Shown: positions 11,991 through 25,251, counted from the stretch's first letter. The stretch: DNA of 64,000 nt from Heliocidaris erythrogramma (GCA_025617745.1 CM046863.1:2294001-2358000); one strand, 5' to 3'. Numbers and translations are program-made. Notes: generated by a model not told the origin, from the letters alone.

Positions 11991-12159
11991 GACTTTCCAA
12001 ACTCTTACGGTCATGAGACGTACACTTAAAGGACAGAAAATGTGTATATCATTTAGGATTATTTATTTACAAATATTTATTTACAATATTTACATATATT
12101 CATCATGATAAACAACACTGAATACTTAGGCTGGTATATATTGGGCAGTGATAGCAGCT

Positions 12160-12345
12160 AATAATAATAAAAATAATGGTGATCATAATTATAATATAAA
12201 TATATTTATAATAATGATGCTAATAATACTCATGATAACAAAATTAATAATAAGAACTCTCACCTTCCAACATTTTATCATCAATAGTGCTATCATAATA
12301 ATGATAAAATGATAATGATTATGATAAAAAGTACTTATGATAACT
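12160..12345. repeat. TAATAA-rich microsatellite-like stretch
   Basis: Degenerate ATAATAATGATAA repeats with no gene. Recurs at about 21573-21765 in unit B. Confidence 0.7.
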
Positions 12346-12382
12346 ATTATTCATTACGACTTTAGATCACGTAGAACGCTTT

Positions 12383-12500
12383 GGTCTCATTTCATGCTGT
12401 TGCCACCAATGAAAGTTCGGAGGTGATATTTTGAACTTCATGGGATTCGAACCCATGCAACGTAGCATTAAACTTCAACCGTTTAAGCGATCAGGGAACT
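12383..12500 (-). mobile_element. tRNA-derived SINE (type 2), unit A
   Basis: The plus strand carries ATGGGATTCGAACCCATG, the complement of a TpsiC arm with B box GGTTCGAATCC. On the minus strand an A-box-like segment (CTTAAACGGTTGAAG) lies upstream of it. A ~34-bp tail (GTCTCATTTCATGCTGTTGC and onward) is nearly identical to that of the SINE at 9759, although the tRNA-like heads differ. The unit B copy (21799-21925) has eight extra bases in the head. Confidence 0.7.
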
Positions 12501-12550
12501 CATGTTTCAGGCATGCATGTCCAGACTTCCCGACATTTGATGTTCAGATT

Positions 12551-12823
12551 TCAGAATATGTCATGTGAAATGGTTTTAGTAAAAAATATCAACCCCAAAC
12601 ATGCAAATTCATATTCTGGGGTTTCATTTCCAAAGGAAATATCAACCATCTTACCCAAAATATGTTGAGATAAAGTTAGAATCAAATATAAACTGCAGTA
12701 TGCCCCTAGAAGATGAACAATTAAACTGTTACCATGAGTGAAAACTTTCAAATCCAGCAGTTCACTGAGGCAGTTACTGCTGGCTTCCTCCCCCCGGAGT
12801 TCAGGCATCAGGCACCTCAACAT
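12551..12823 (-). CDS. Small hypothetical ORF, unit A
   Basis: A 90-codon minus-strand ORF starting MLRCLMPELRG. Unit B has the same ORF at 21975-22247 with very few changes. No domain is recognised. Conservation is expected from recent duplication, so it is weak evidence for coding. No splice context or promoter was found. Confidence 0.15.
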   Translation of the reverse strand: MLRCLMPELRGEEASSNCLSELLDLKVFTHGNSLIVHLLGAYCSLYLILTLSQHILGKMVDISFGNETPEYEFACLGLIFFTKTISHDIF

Positions 12824-13329
12824 CTAGAGCTACAGCAGCAGGCTAAACATTTATACAGTATGGTGCTTTGCACTAAGAGTAATAATGTTTTACACTAAAT
12901 GCGGCAAAGATTCAGGGAAATAAACTCCACAAAACTAATTTGCATCATTTTTTGCTTTAAATATTGATACTCAAGACAAATATTAACCTAAAAAATCATG
13001 GGTCAAGTCGGAAAACACTCTTCCATTGCTTTGCAGTACACCATTTAACACAGGTGGGACTGGTATATACATTGTAGCTACTATACATACACAAGTCATG
13101 TCTTATGGTTTACTATTGCACATTACACACGTACGTATATTGAGAATCTATACATACACATGCAGGATAATTGAAATATCAATTTGGCGGAATTCCTATA
13201 ATCGTTGAGAGTCCTTTGGTTGATTTCATGGCACGCTGCATACGCAAGAAATCTGCGTCACTTCATGGTACATCACATACAAAAATGAGCGTAATCAATA
13301 AACAACACATTCAACTGTTATTCCAATGA

Positions 13330-14255
13330 TTCAAAAGCCTTTTTAATTAATACACATCTTAATTTTAAAATTAACATGAAAAACCTACATGTATTGCATC
13401 TTACCACCATAATCTTTGACCGTCCTTTGGTGGAGTGCACGTCACGCTGAATTGTAGTCGTTTTCCTCTTGTACGCAGGAAATAGGCTTACGTTCTCTGT
13501 GAATGACATGCAAAAATAAGCATAATCATTAATACATATCTTAATTTTAAATATAACATGAAAAACCTACATGTATTGTATCTTACCACCATAATCTTTG
13601 ACCGTCCTTTGGTGGAGTGCACGTCACGCTGAATTGTAGTCGTTTTGCTCTCGTACGCAGGAAATAGGCTTACGTACGTTCTCTGTGAATGACATGAAAA
13701 AATAAGCATAATCATTAATACATATCTTAATTTTAAATTTAACATGAAAAACCTACATGTATTGTATCTTACCACCATAATCTTTGACCGTCCTGTGGTG
13801 GAGTTCACGGCACGCTGAATTGTAGTCGTTTTCCTCTCGTACGCAGGAAATAGGCTTACGTTCTCTGTGAATATGACATGCAAAAATAAGCATAATCATT
13901 AATACATATCTTAATTTTAAATTTAACATGAAAAACCTACATGTATTGTATCTTACCACCATAATCTTTGACCGTCCTGTGGTGGAGTTCACGGCACGCT
14001 GAATTGTAGTCGTTTTCCTCTCGTACGCAGGAAATAGGCTTATACGTTCTCAGCTCTGTGAATATGACATGCAAAAATAAGCATAATCATTAATACATAT
14101 CTTAATTTTAAATTTAACATGAAAAACCTACATGTATTGTATCTTACCACCATAATCTTTGACCGTCCTGTGGTGGAGTTCACGGCACGCTGAATTGTAG
14201 TCGTTTACCTCTCGTACGCAGGAAATAGGCTCATGTTCTCTGTGGAAAATGATAA
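13330..14255 (-). repeat. 183-bp tandem array with exon-like cassettes, unit A (5 copies)
   Basis: Five tandem monomers of about 183-190 bp. On the minus strand each contains an acceptor-like end (ATATTCACAG), an open stretch of about 92 bp reading like RKPISCVREENDYNSACRE, and a donor-like GGTG followed by GTAAGATAC. Because 92 is not a multiple of three, splicing identical cassettes in series would shift frame, so they would be mutually exclusive or non-coding. Unit B carries six copies. The two facts seen are the repeat and its splice-like edges; the gene idea is inference. Confidence 0.7.
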
Positions 14256-14264
14256 ACAGCTACC

Positions 14265-15215
14265 TGTACATAAACTTTCAGTGTTAACAATAAAGAATTT
14301 ATCAAAATAAAGGGGGTGAATCTATTGCATAATTTACAAACCTACTTTAACCTGAACAGTCAAACATTGCGCAGTAATGAACAAAAGTTTGAGCTTATTT
14401 TGTCACTTTTGTGGAAATGATTTTGGCCTGAAAATTCATGTCCTATATTGTACATTCCTTCTCTACTTATGCATAAACTTTCAGTGTTAACAACTAAGAA
14501 TTTATCAAAAGAAAGGGGGTCATTCTAAATGCATTTCTAGTATTAAAGAGTAGCCAACACACACGTCATACAACTGTTCCATACGTACCGTAGCCCTTCC
14601 GATCCGGACGCCGGGTCTGCCGGTCTGACAATGACGAGTCTATGGTCAAAGAAGCAGTAATAAGCAAACTTTGAGCTTATTTTGTCACTTTTGTGGAAAT
14701 GATCTTGGCCTGAAAATTCATGTCCTATATTGTACGTTCCTTCTCTACCTATACATAAACTTTCAGTGTTAACAACTAAGAATTTATCAAAATAAAGGGG
14801 GTCATTCTAAATGCATTTCTACTAGTATTAAAGAGTAGCCAACACACGTCATACAGCTGTTTCACACGTACCGTGGCCCGTCTGTACGCCGGGTCTGCCG
14901 GCCTGACAATGACGAGTCTATGGTCAAAGATGCAGTAATAAGCAAACTTTGAGCTTATTTTGTCACTTTTGTGGAAATGATCTTGGCCTGAAAATTCATG
15001 TCCTATATTGTACGTTCCTTCTCTACCTATACATAAAGTTTCAGTGTTAACAACTCAGAATTTATCAAAATAAAGGGGGTCATTCTAAATGCATTTCTAG
15101 TATTTAAAGAGTAGCCAACACACGTCATACAGCTATTTCATACGTACCGTGGCCCGTCTGTACGCCGGGTCTGCCGGCCTGACAATAACGAGTCTATGGT
15201 CAAGGAGCTGGCAAT
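14265..15215 (-). repeat. ~285-bp tandem array with second exon-like cassette, unit A (3 copies)
   Basis: Three near-complete monomers, plus a partial one, share TTTGAGCTTATTTTGTCACT and AACTTTCAGTGTTAACAA. Each holds a GC-richer patch that on the minus strand reads from ACCATAG (acceptor-like) through about 46 bp to CACG followed by GTACGT (donor-like), with an open frame like RLVIVRPADPAYRR. The array lies immediately upstream, on the minus strand, of the 183-bp array. Confidence 0.65.
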
Positions 15216-15654
15216 ACCAAAGTAGGTCCGGTCTTGTCTGAGCTAACGGTCTCCGTCAGAAAAACGAAACTTTTTGAGTTGAATTTTGTCATTACTTTAC
15301 ATAATGGCAGATAACTTTTTGATAAAAGCATATTATTGATAATGAAAAGCAGAAATAGGAAGACTATTAAATTCTAAAACTAACCCTGGCCAAACCAAAG
15401 GAAGAAACGCGATATATTTGAAGATAAAAGGTGGTTTAAGTCAGGCAAAACTACTCCAAAAACGTCAAAAATCGAAAATTTTCAGACGAGAAAACATTCC
15501 ATCATTAAATCACTCTTATTTCTTTAAAAAACAAAGATAATCCCCAAGTTCCTCTGTAGTGATAGAATAATAGTTATTGATCATATCTTACCAGTTTATT
15601 ACGACTGCCAAGGCCTAATTGAGAAAATGAAAAATTTCAAACATAAGATGCAGA

Positions 15655-15945
15655 TTCGGGTACCAAAAGGTAAGTTCTCGGGTGCAAACGTTAATTTCCA
15701 GGTACCCAGCGTTAATTTTCGGGTACCCATAGTTAACCGTCGGGTACCCAAGGTTAATTTTCGGGTACCCAAGGTTAATTGCTCGGGTACCCATAGTTAA
15801 TTTTCGGGTACCCAAGGTTAATTGTCAGGTACCATAGTTAATATTGGGGGAACCATAGTTAATTTTCGGGGAACCAGTATATTTTCGGGTACATGAGGTT
15901 AATGTTCGGGTACCCATAGTTAATTTTGGGGTGCCCAAAGGTACA
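15655..15945 (+). repeat. 21-bp minisatellite GGTACCCAAGGTTAATTTTC, unit A
   Basis: About 13 degenerate copies directly before telomeric array 2. The unit contains a KpnI-like GGTACC. The same minisatellite precedes array 3 (25252-25545). The repeated GYPKIN-like minus ORF is a translation of the repeat. Confidence 0.9.
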
Positions 15946-15954
15946 CAACCATAG

Positions 15955-16158
15955 CCCTAACCCTAACCCTAACCCTAACCCTAACCCTAACCCTAACCCT
16001 AACCCTAACCCTAACCCTAACCCTAACCCTAACCCTAACCCTAACCCTAACCCTAACCCTAACCCTAACCCTAACCCTAACCCTAACCCTAACCCTAACC
16101 CTAACCCTAACCCTAACCCTAACCCTAACCCTAACCCTAACCCTAACCCTAACCCTAA
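15955..16158 (+). repeat. Interstitial telomeric array 2, (CCCTAA)n
   Basis: 34 perfect CCCTAA units ending in the same CCCTAA-TTAGGG edge as array 1, followed by the same unique sequence. It therefore belongs to the start of unit B. Confidence 0.97.
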
Positions 16159-19100
16159 TTAGGGTTGTGGGACCTGACTTTTTTTTTTTAAACGCTCAGG
16201 GTTAGCTTATTATAAGGTGGTTAAGGTTCTAGCCAGAAGGTTAGCTTTCTAAATAGTTAAATATTATTCGATAACAATTTGGAACAAAAATATTTTCTCA
16301 TTTCCTTTTTATTAACCTTTTAGCTCTCAGAGGTACCAAAACGTAAGTTTTGAGGTGCTAAACGGTCAACCCTGGGTTATGCGCCAACCATTTTGATTAG
16401 ATATTTTGTTTCTTGCTCTTTTTGAAACCTTTTTGGGCAACTTCAAGCTATCGTCCCCCCATTTTTATATTCTGTCGTTGGTTCAGTTTCATTCACGCAA
16501 TTCTTTCAAAATTCATCAAACATGAAAAAAAGTGACCCTTGGGTACCTTTGCTGGTTTGCTATGTTCCAGATGTCCCGGGACTCCAAGGGTTTTGTTAGA
16601 TTGATGGGTTAACGACTAACACCTTAACAACCTACTTTTAGAGCCTAATTCCGACCTCCAGGGTTATGGAGTTCATTTCTTCAAAAAAATGCAGTAAACC
16701 AACCCGTGCACTATCCCATCATCTCTTTTCTATCAGATCAAAATATCAAATAAAGAAAACATAGGTGAAAAAAATTGAAAAAATCCACATGTCTTTATCT
16801 TATCATCGGAAAGATATCCTGTAAATATGGCAACATTTGATTCAGTAGTTAATTAATTAGAAGCAATTATTCAAAAAAAAAATTGCCTCAAATTTATGCA
16901 AAATCACCAAAATCACGTTTTTACCCTATTTTCAACTTGCTCTATTTTCCTTAATAATCACTTTTAGATCAGCGGACTGCCTTAGTTCTGACCCTTAATT
17001 CATTATTATCATAATGCAACCTTCTTTTCCTTTCTCTTTTCATTCAAAATATCCATTATTAGCTAACCCTAATCACTCCTTTTTTGCTCCGACAGATATA
17101 ACTCGGATCTAATCCCCATAGGTTTTCTACAGTATTAGACTCAAAAGTGGGTCCAGGAAAAATCATCACAAACAGAAAATTAATCTCAACCATAAGCTAT
17201 TTTAACCTCATTTCAATCCAAAAATAACTCTAGAACAATTTTCTGCCAGTGGATTCATGTAAATTCATTTATTTATTGCTCAAAATCCCACAAAATAACT
17301 TCATTTTTCATCCCAAATTCGGCATTGGCCAAATTCAACGGAGAGGGCGCTTCGAACAATAACAAACAAAATATTCCCACGGTCTGAAGTAAGCCACTGC
17401 CAACGGCAACCTCCTTGCGATCGCGATATCCACCCTTCCAAAATATCCCTAATAGGCTAACATACAGCTTTCTGGGCTATCGCGATACATTACTTTTTTA
17501 AAATCTCATACGGCTAACTTCAGCTTTCCAATATTTTCCTGGATTTCTCGCCCTAACCCTAGCAGTGTATTCATGCGCTCATGTAATCCGGTTTTTCAAA
17601 ATCTCAAACCCTTTCAGCACAAATATAACTACGAGCAAGTAGGTAGTTTTTTTTCAAATCCCAATCAATTGTCCATAAATTAACGTCACTCATCACTGAT
17701 TTTTAATTTACAATTCAGTTAGTCAGTTTTTCCCCATCGGTCATCAAATAAATCACAATAGGCCTATTCAGATAATATAGGTTAGGGTTAGGGTTACTTG
17801 GGGTTTGTGCATAGGCCTAGTGTGGGCCAGGTAGTATACGGTATTTCAACGTATTGACTGTTGACTGTTGTTATTCATTGTCCGTGGAAAGTTAGATTCA
17901 AATTTAGTTGTCTCTCCCGGATTATCAAGTCAAAATAGAGCAAAACCTACATCTGCAGGTAAGTTGAGAAACATTTCAGTTTATTATTATCCAACCCAAC
18001 TAAGTTATAGCCTAGCTGTAGGGCCTATAATATCACCAGTTAAGACTGAACTTTTGCCTTTTGGCTTCGCTTAGTTTGCTGCAGCGGCGCGTCACGGCGT
18101 TGCCCCCCAGCCCGGCCCGACCAGCCCGGACCAGCCTTCCGTTGGACTTCAATTCAAGTTCAACTAAACTTTATTCAATCATTAGAATGAGTCTAATAAT
18201 TAAAAACAATGTCATAGTATAAGAAATTCATAACATCATGAAAATATAATGAATATGAATTATGGAAGAATAGACATTCACATAGATTAGAAACATGACT
18301 GAGAAAAGAACAATTTGGATGTTTCAATTTCACTTTAAGTTTAGTCATCTGTCATAGTGTCATGTATTGTTAGTTTACTACTAGCTTTCACACCGGGACC
18401 TGTGTGGAGTTAATGTACGTAGTGTTGTGTAGCGACTACGCAACACTTCGCTACCGTACGCTGTCCCTACGCAAGTCTATACCGAGGAACGCAAAATAGG
18501 TACGCAAAAAATTGAACATGCTTAATTTTTTGGCGTACTGCCTGCGTAGAGCCAGAGAACACAGTTTATATGCAAGCCTACGCAACACTTCACCACTGTG
18601 CGCCATTCCTACGCAACACTACGCCAAAATGCCCCGGCCCGGTGACGCAAAACATATTTTGATAGGCCTACTTGCGCATGAAATGCAGGTTCAAGTCAGA
18701 GCTACGCACCCGCACATACACCAAATGCGATGCGTTCAATGCACCAAGCTTTTGATGTGACTGACGAGATTATCATTTGCGGTCACCAAAACCACCGAGT
18801 AATTTTCCTTTGTTTTTTGTAATAATATATCACTAGGCCTGATTACTAATCAGTCATCTTCAAAATTAAGATTTACATTCATGACATTATGTTTGCTAAG
18901 CTTTTCTTTCATGTTATCAAGAAATTTTGGCACCGGCAAATTCATATGTGACCTGCATATAATCCCAAGCTTTTTTGTTTTGTATACATATATAGGTCAG
19001 CTGACACTGCCTTCGCCCCTTCCCAAGACATACCATGGATGGATCCTAAGTCACGAGTTGCCGAGTACCTGACCCTGGCCTAACCCAAAATTTGCCGTCG

Positions 19101-19180
19101 GATGGAGACGACCAAGAGTGGTGGGTACTCGGTGGACATGAATGCCATTTTTAAAGATTTTTCGCGAGTATGCAGATTTA

Positions 19181-19322
19181 GTCTCGTTTCATGCTGTCGC
19201 CACCAATGAAAGTTCTTAATTGATATCCGGAACATCGTGGGAATCGAACTCGTCCGACATAGCACAAAATGAGACCCACGTGGCGGAACCACTCGACTAC
19301 AAAATCCTGTACATTCAGGCAA
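19181..19322 (-). mobile_element. tRNA-derived SINE (type 1), unit B
   Basis: Copy of 9759-9900 with the same A- and B-box-like motifs; at least one substitution beside the B box (CTCGTCC against CTCATCC). Confidence 0.65.
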
Positions 19323-19522
19323 AAAGTGAAAAACGGTGGGTGTAGATTATATCTGAAGCACCACCTACAGCGAAAGGGGAAATTCAGGAGCAGATACCAT
19401 GTGCAAGTAAACATGGCCTTTGATCGTTATCAAGATTCGTTTGGAAAGTTCTCCAGAAGGGGCAAATAGTTAATGAGTTTGACAAAACGTAAACGTGGAA
19501 TGATTGTTTATCGTTAAAGTGG

Positions 19523-19697
19523 CCTGGGGTGTTTCATAAAGCTGTTCGTAAAGTTACGAATGACTTTACGAACGACTGGAACATGTTCTTGGGTGCTACA
19601 CTAACCAGATTCTCAATCATTTAGCACAAGAACCCATCACCAGTCGTGCATAAAATTTGTGCGTAACTTACGAACAGCTTTATGAAACATCCCCAGG
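19523..19697. mobile_element. Fold-back MITE, unit B
   Basis: Copy of 10102-10276 with both inverted ends conserved. Confidence 0.75.
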
Positions 19698-20599
19698 TCT
19701 ACAATTTCATTGTTTACATTTTTCAAATTTTTTATGTTGTTAAAGCTCGTCAAAATAGTTGTGCTTACGCACAGGATACATGTTTGTGTATAATAAGTGT
19801 ACATGACCTCAGCCATTGAATATGAGTGGTTGCAATTGCAACGCAGTATGTGTCGTGCATAAAGGGTTTATTCATGTAAACAAGATCTAAGATGGTGCAC
19901 GATTTCATGAGCTTATGTTTTTAGTAACTTACAAGAGCTAAAAGAGGGGTGGTATTCTGAGATTTATTTAATCTTGATTTTAGTGAAATAATTTGAATTG
20001 TCATAATAAAATGAACGCTTATACGGTTAATGCATGTGCAAAAGTGACTGCGTACGCGGAATTCATCTGTGCAAACACCAATGAAATTTTGCAATTTGAA
20101 ATATGTTATGACAAAATCTTTTCACTAAAATCAAGATAAAATAAATCTCAGAATACCATCCCTGTTCTGAGGGAATATTATTGATGTCAGTTCTCATAGG
20201 GGCTGGACTTGCATAGACTACTTTGCAAATTGTTCATTTAAAGGGGCAATAAGATGTCATATCTGTTAATTGCAGTGCATGAGAGGCTCATTCCAAGCGC
20301 AGAATATAATAAGCAGAGACATAAATGCATACATTGTAGAGCTGGATGGTTAAATTCTTTTGGGGGTTTATTTTGTCATATCAAGATCACATGATATCAA
20401 GACTATTTGAAGATTCACTGTAAAGTAAACAGGTTTACATGCATTTAATTTTGTTTACAATGATGCACATGTTTATAATGCTTTGTATACTTTCTTTACA
20501 GTGAAGCGTTAATCGCAAATTTGCAGATTGTTCATCGACGTGAAGATGACTTGTTCCTGAAGAATAGAATAGAGATGAATAAGAAAAGGACGAGTTGTT

Positions 20600-21420
20600 T
20601 CATCGTTTATTTGCATGTTCACAGTTGAAAAGAGATTCATTGAATGATTGATAGATCACAAGAAAGAGGAGAGAAAGAGAGACGAGGGAGTGAGGGGTAT
20701 ATTGTCCGATCAGGAGAAAGAAAGAGAGATGGGGAGGGGGGCGAGGACGATAAAGAGATTTAATGATTGACAGATCAGGAGGCAGGAAAAATGAAGAGAG
20801 CAAAGGAACGAGGGAGAGTATCAATGAGAAAGAGGTAGAGAAAAAGGGAAGGCAGGAGTGAGAGAGAGAGAGAAAGAATGAGGAGATGTATAAAGAGAGG
20901 ATGCAGATTGAGTGAGAAGAAAAGAGCCCAGGGGCTCCTTTCACAGAGCCATCATTAGTCTTCTTGGATAATACATAGAAACGTTTGTTGTAAAATCAAC
21001 ACGCATTTCTATGGGATGTCCACAGACTTAGACTTGACGGTTTCGTGAAACGGGCCCCCCAGAGAAATAATAAGAATCACATGTTCACCCTTTAAAAAAA
21101 TATGTTTCTTCCTTTCGCTCTTACTGATCTATCGCCGTCTCTCTCTACTCTTCTCTAATATCTACCTCATTCGCTCTCTCTTTTCTTGTATTCCTCTCCT
21201 TCTTTCTCTCTACTACTCTCTCAAGCTCTCACACACTAGCTCTATACACTATCTACCTTCTGTCTTCCCCTCTGTCTCTAGTGTATCTCATCCTCTAGCT
21301 CTCTCCCCCTCTTTTCTTTATCTATATCCTTATTTCTACTATTCTATCTCTCTCTCTTTCTCTCCCAGACACAAAAACACTGTACTCCCTACCCCCACCC
21401 CCACTTTTTCTTTCATCTCT
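20600..21420. repeat. GA-rich tract, MITE-like element and CT-rich tract, unit B
   Basis: Copy of 11165-11990. The pyrimidine part is shortened around 21250-21290. ORFs here are compositional. Confidence 0.75.
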
Positions 21421-21798
21421 GACTTTCCAAACTCTTACGGTCATGAGACGTACACTTAAAGAACAGAAAATGTGTATATCATTTAGGATTATTTATTTAC
21501 AATATTTACATATATTCATCATGATAAACAACACTGAATACTTAGGCTGGTATATATTGGGCAGTGATAGCAGCTAATAATAATAAAAATAATGGTGATC
21601 ATAATTATAATATAAATATATTTATAATAATGATGGTAATAATACTCATGATAACAAAATTAATAATAAGAACTGTCACCTTCCAACATTTTATCATCAA
21701 TAGTGCTATCATAATAATGATAAAATGATAATGATTATGATAAAAAGTACTTATGATAAATATTATTCATTACGACTTTAGATCACGTAGAACGCTTT

Positions 21799-21925
21799 GG
21801 TCTCATTTCATGCTGTTGCCACCAATGAAAGTTCGGAGGTGATATTTTGAACTTCATGGGATTCGAACCCATGCAACGTAGCATTAAACTTCAACCGTTG
21901 GAATATTTAAGCGATCAGGGAACTC
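21799..21925 (-). mobile_element. tRNA-derived SINE (type 2), unit B
   Basis: Copy of 12383-12500, with eight additional bases (GGAATATT-like) inside the tRNA head near 21900. The B box is intact. Confidence 0.65.
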
Positions 21926-21974
21926 ATGTTTAAGGCATGCATGTCCAGACTTCCCAACATCTGATGTTCAGATT

Positions 21975-22247
21975 TCAGAATATGTCATGTGAAATGGTTT
22001 TAGTAAAAAATATCAACCCCAAACATGCAAATTCATATTCTGGGGTTTCATTTCCAAAGGAAATGTCAACCATCTTACCCAAAATATGTTGAGATAAAGT
22101 TAGAATCAAATATAAACTGCAGTATGCCCCTAGAAGATGAACAATTAAACTGTTACCATGAGTGAAAACTTTCAAATCCAGCAGTTCACTGAGGCAGTTA
22201 CTGCTGGCTTCCTCCCCCCGGAGTTCAGGCATCGGGCACCTCAACAT
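21975..22247 (-). CDS. Small hypothetical ORF, unit B
   Basis: Counterpart of 12551-12823, 90 codons with nearly the same translation. No family recognised; probably not a gene. Confidence 0.15.
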   Translation of the reverse strand: MLRCPMPELRGEEASSNCLSELLDLKVFTHGNSLIVHLLGAYCSLYLILTLSQHILGKMVDISFGNETPEYEFACLGLIFFTKTISHDIF

Positions 22248-22769
22248 CTAGAGCTACAGCAGCAGGCTAAACATTTATACAGTATGGTGCTTTGCACTAA
22301 GAGTAATAATGTTTTACACTAAATGCGGGAAAGATTCAGGGAAATAAACTCCACAAAACTAATTTCCATCATTTTTTGCTTTAAATATTGATACTCAAGA
22401 CAAATATTAACCTAAAAAATCATGGGTCAAGTCGGAAAAACACTCTTCCATTGCTTTGCAGTACACCATTTAACACAGGTGGGACTGGTATATACATTGT
22501 AGTTACTATACATACACAAGTCATGTCTTATGGTTTACTATTGCACATTACACACGTACGTATATTGAGAATCTATACATACACATGCAGGATAATTGAA
22601 ATATCAATTTGGCGGGAATTCCTATAATCGTTGAGAGTCCTTTGGTTGATTTCATGGCACGCTGCATACGCAAGAAATCTGCGTCACTTCATGGTACATC
22701 ACATACAAAAATGAGCGTAATCAATAAACAACACATTCAACTGTTATTCCAATGATTCAAAAGCCTTTT

Positions 22770-23850
22770 TAATTAATACACATCTTAATTTTAAAATTAA
22801 CATGTATTGCATCTTACCACCATAATCTTTGACCGTCCTTTGGTGGAGTGCACGTCACGCTGAATTGTAGTCGTTTTCCTCTTGTACGCAGGAAATAGGC
22901 TTACGTTCTCTGTGAATGACATGCAAAAATAAGCATAATCATTAATACATATCTTAATTTTAAATATAACATGAAAAACCTACATGTATTGTATCTTACC
23001 ACCATAATCTTTGACCGTCCTTTGGTGGAGTGCACGTCACGCTGAATTGTAGTCGTTTTGCTCTCGTACGCAGGAAATAGGCTTACGTACGTTCTCTGTG
23101 AATGACATGAAAAAATAAGCATAATCATTAATACATATCTTAATTTTAAATTTAACATGAAAAACCTACATGTATTGTATCTTACCACCATAATCTTTGA
23201 CCGTCCTGTGGTGGAGTTCACGGCACGCTGAATTGTAGTCGTTTTCCTCTCGTACGCAGGAAATAGGCTTACGTTCTCTGTGAATATGACATGCAAAAAT
23301 AAGCATAATCATTAATACATATCTTAATTTTAAATTTAACATGAAAAACCTACATGTATTGTATCTTACCACCATAATCTTTGACCGTCCTGTGGTGGAG
23401 TTCACGGCACGCTGAATTGTAGTCGTTTTCCTCTCGTACGCAGGAAATAGGCTTACGTTCTCTGTGAATATGACATGCAAAAATAAGCATAATCATTAAT
23501 ACATATCTTAATTTTAAATTTAACATGAAAAACCTACATGTATTGTATCTTACCACCATAATCTTTGACCGTCCTGTGGTGGAGTTCACGGCACGCTGAA
23601 TTGTAGTCGTTTTCCTCTCGTACGCAGGAAATAGGCTTATACGTTCTCAGCTCTGTGAATATGACATGCAAAAATAAGCATAATCATTAATACATATCTT
23701 AATTTTAAATTTAACATGAAAAACCTACATGTATTGTATCTTACCACCATAATCTTTGACCGTCCTGTGGTGGAGTTCACGGCACGCTGAATTGTAGTCG
23801 TTTACCTCTCGTACGCAGGAAATAGGCTCATGTTCTCTGTGGAAAATGAT
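22770..23850 (-). repeat. 183-bp tandem array with exon-like cassettes, unit B (6 copies)
   Basis: Same monomer as 13330-14255, with one additional copy. The splice-like edges are kept in each. This is the largest length difference between units A and B. Confidence 0.7.
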
Positions 23851-23864
23851 AAACAGCTACCTGT

Positions 23865-24815
23865 ACATAAACTTTCAGTGTTAACAATAAAGAATTTATC
23901 AAAATAAAGGGGGTGAATCTATTGCATAATTTACAAACCTACTTTAACCTGAACAGTCAAACATTGCGCAGTAATGAACAAAAGTTTGAGCTTATTTTGT
24001 CACTTTTGTGGAAATGATTTTGGCCTGAAAATTCATGTCCTATATTGTACATTCCTTCTCTACTTATGCATAAACTTTCAGTGTTAACAACTAAGAATTT
24101 ATCAAAAGAAAGGGGGTCATTCTAAATGCATTTCTAGTATTAAAGAGTAGCCAACACACACGTCATACAACTGTTCCATACGTACCGTAGCCCTTCCGAT
24201 CCGGACGCCGGGTCTGCCGGTCTGACAATGACGAGTCTATGGTCAAAGAAGCAGTAATAAGCAAACTTTGAGCTTATTTTGTCACTTTTGTGGAAATGAT
24301 CTTGGCCTGAAAATTCATGTCCTATATTGTACGTTCCTTCTCTACCTATACATAAACTTTCAGTGTTAACAACTAAGAATTTATCAAAATAAAGGGGGTC
24401 ATTCTAAATGCATTTCTACTAGTATTAAAGAGTAGCCAACACACGTCATACAGCTGTTTCACACGTACCGTGGCCCGTCTGTACGCCGGGTCTGCCGGCC
24501 TGACAATGACGAGTCTATGGTCAAAGATGCAGTAATAAGCAAACTTTGAGCTTATTTTGTCACTTTTGTGGAAATGATCTTGGCCTGAAAATTCATGTCC
24601 TATATTGTACGTTCCTTCTCTACCTAAACATAAAGTTTCAGTGTTAACAACTCAGAATTTATCCAAATAAAGGGGGTCATTCTAAATGCATTTCTAGTAT
24701 TTAAAGAGTAGCCAACACACGTCATACAGCTATTTCATACGTACCGTGGCCCGTCTGTACGCCGGGTCTGCCGGCCTGACAATAACGAGTCTATGGTCAA
24801 GGAGCTGGCAATACC
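23865..24815 (-). repeat. ~285-bp tandem array, unit B (3 copies)
   Basis: Copy of 14265-15215, near identical. Confidence 0.65.
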
Positions 24816-25251
24816 AAAGTAGGTCCGGTCTTGTCTGAGCTAACGGTCTCCGTCAGAAAAACGAAACTTTTTGAGTTGAATTTTGTCATTACTTTACATA
24901 ATGGCAGATAACTTTTTGATAAAAGCATATTATTGATATTGAAAAGCAGAAATAGGAAGACTATTAAATTCTAAAACTAACCCTGGCCAAACCAAAGGAA
25001 GAAACGCGATATATTTGAAGACAAAAGGTGGTTTAAGTCAGGCAAAACTACTCCAAAAACGTCAAAAATCGAACATTTTCAGACGAGAAAACATTCCATC
25101 ATTAAATCACTCTTATTTCTTTAAAAAACAAAGATAATCCCCAAGTTCCTCTGTAGTGATAGAATAATAGTTATTGATCATATCTTACCAGTTTATTACG
25201 ACTACCAAGGCCTAATTGAGAAAATGAAAAATTTCAAACATAAGATGCAGA

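Larger units (their letters stand above)
6462..15954 (+). repeat. Subtelomeric unit A (~9.5 kb)
   Basis: First copy of a head-to-tail duplicated unit: CCCTAA array, 2 kb of AT-rich sequence, SINE, MITE, purine and pyrimidine tracts, second SINE, 183-bp array, ~285-bp array and 21-bp minisatellite. The same order recurs at 15955-25551 with high identity and small indels. No known gene is recognisable in it. Confidence 0.9.

Noticed and set aside
13330-14255. The regular 183-bp array as a CRISPR array
   Set aside because: Whole monomers are conserved with no repeat/spacer alternation, and the DNA is eukaryotic.
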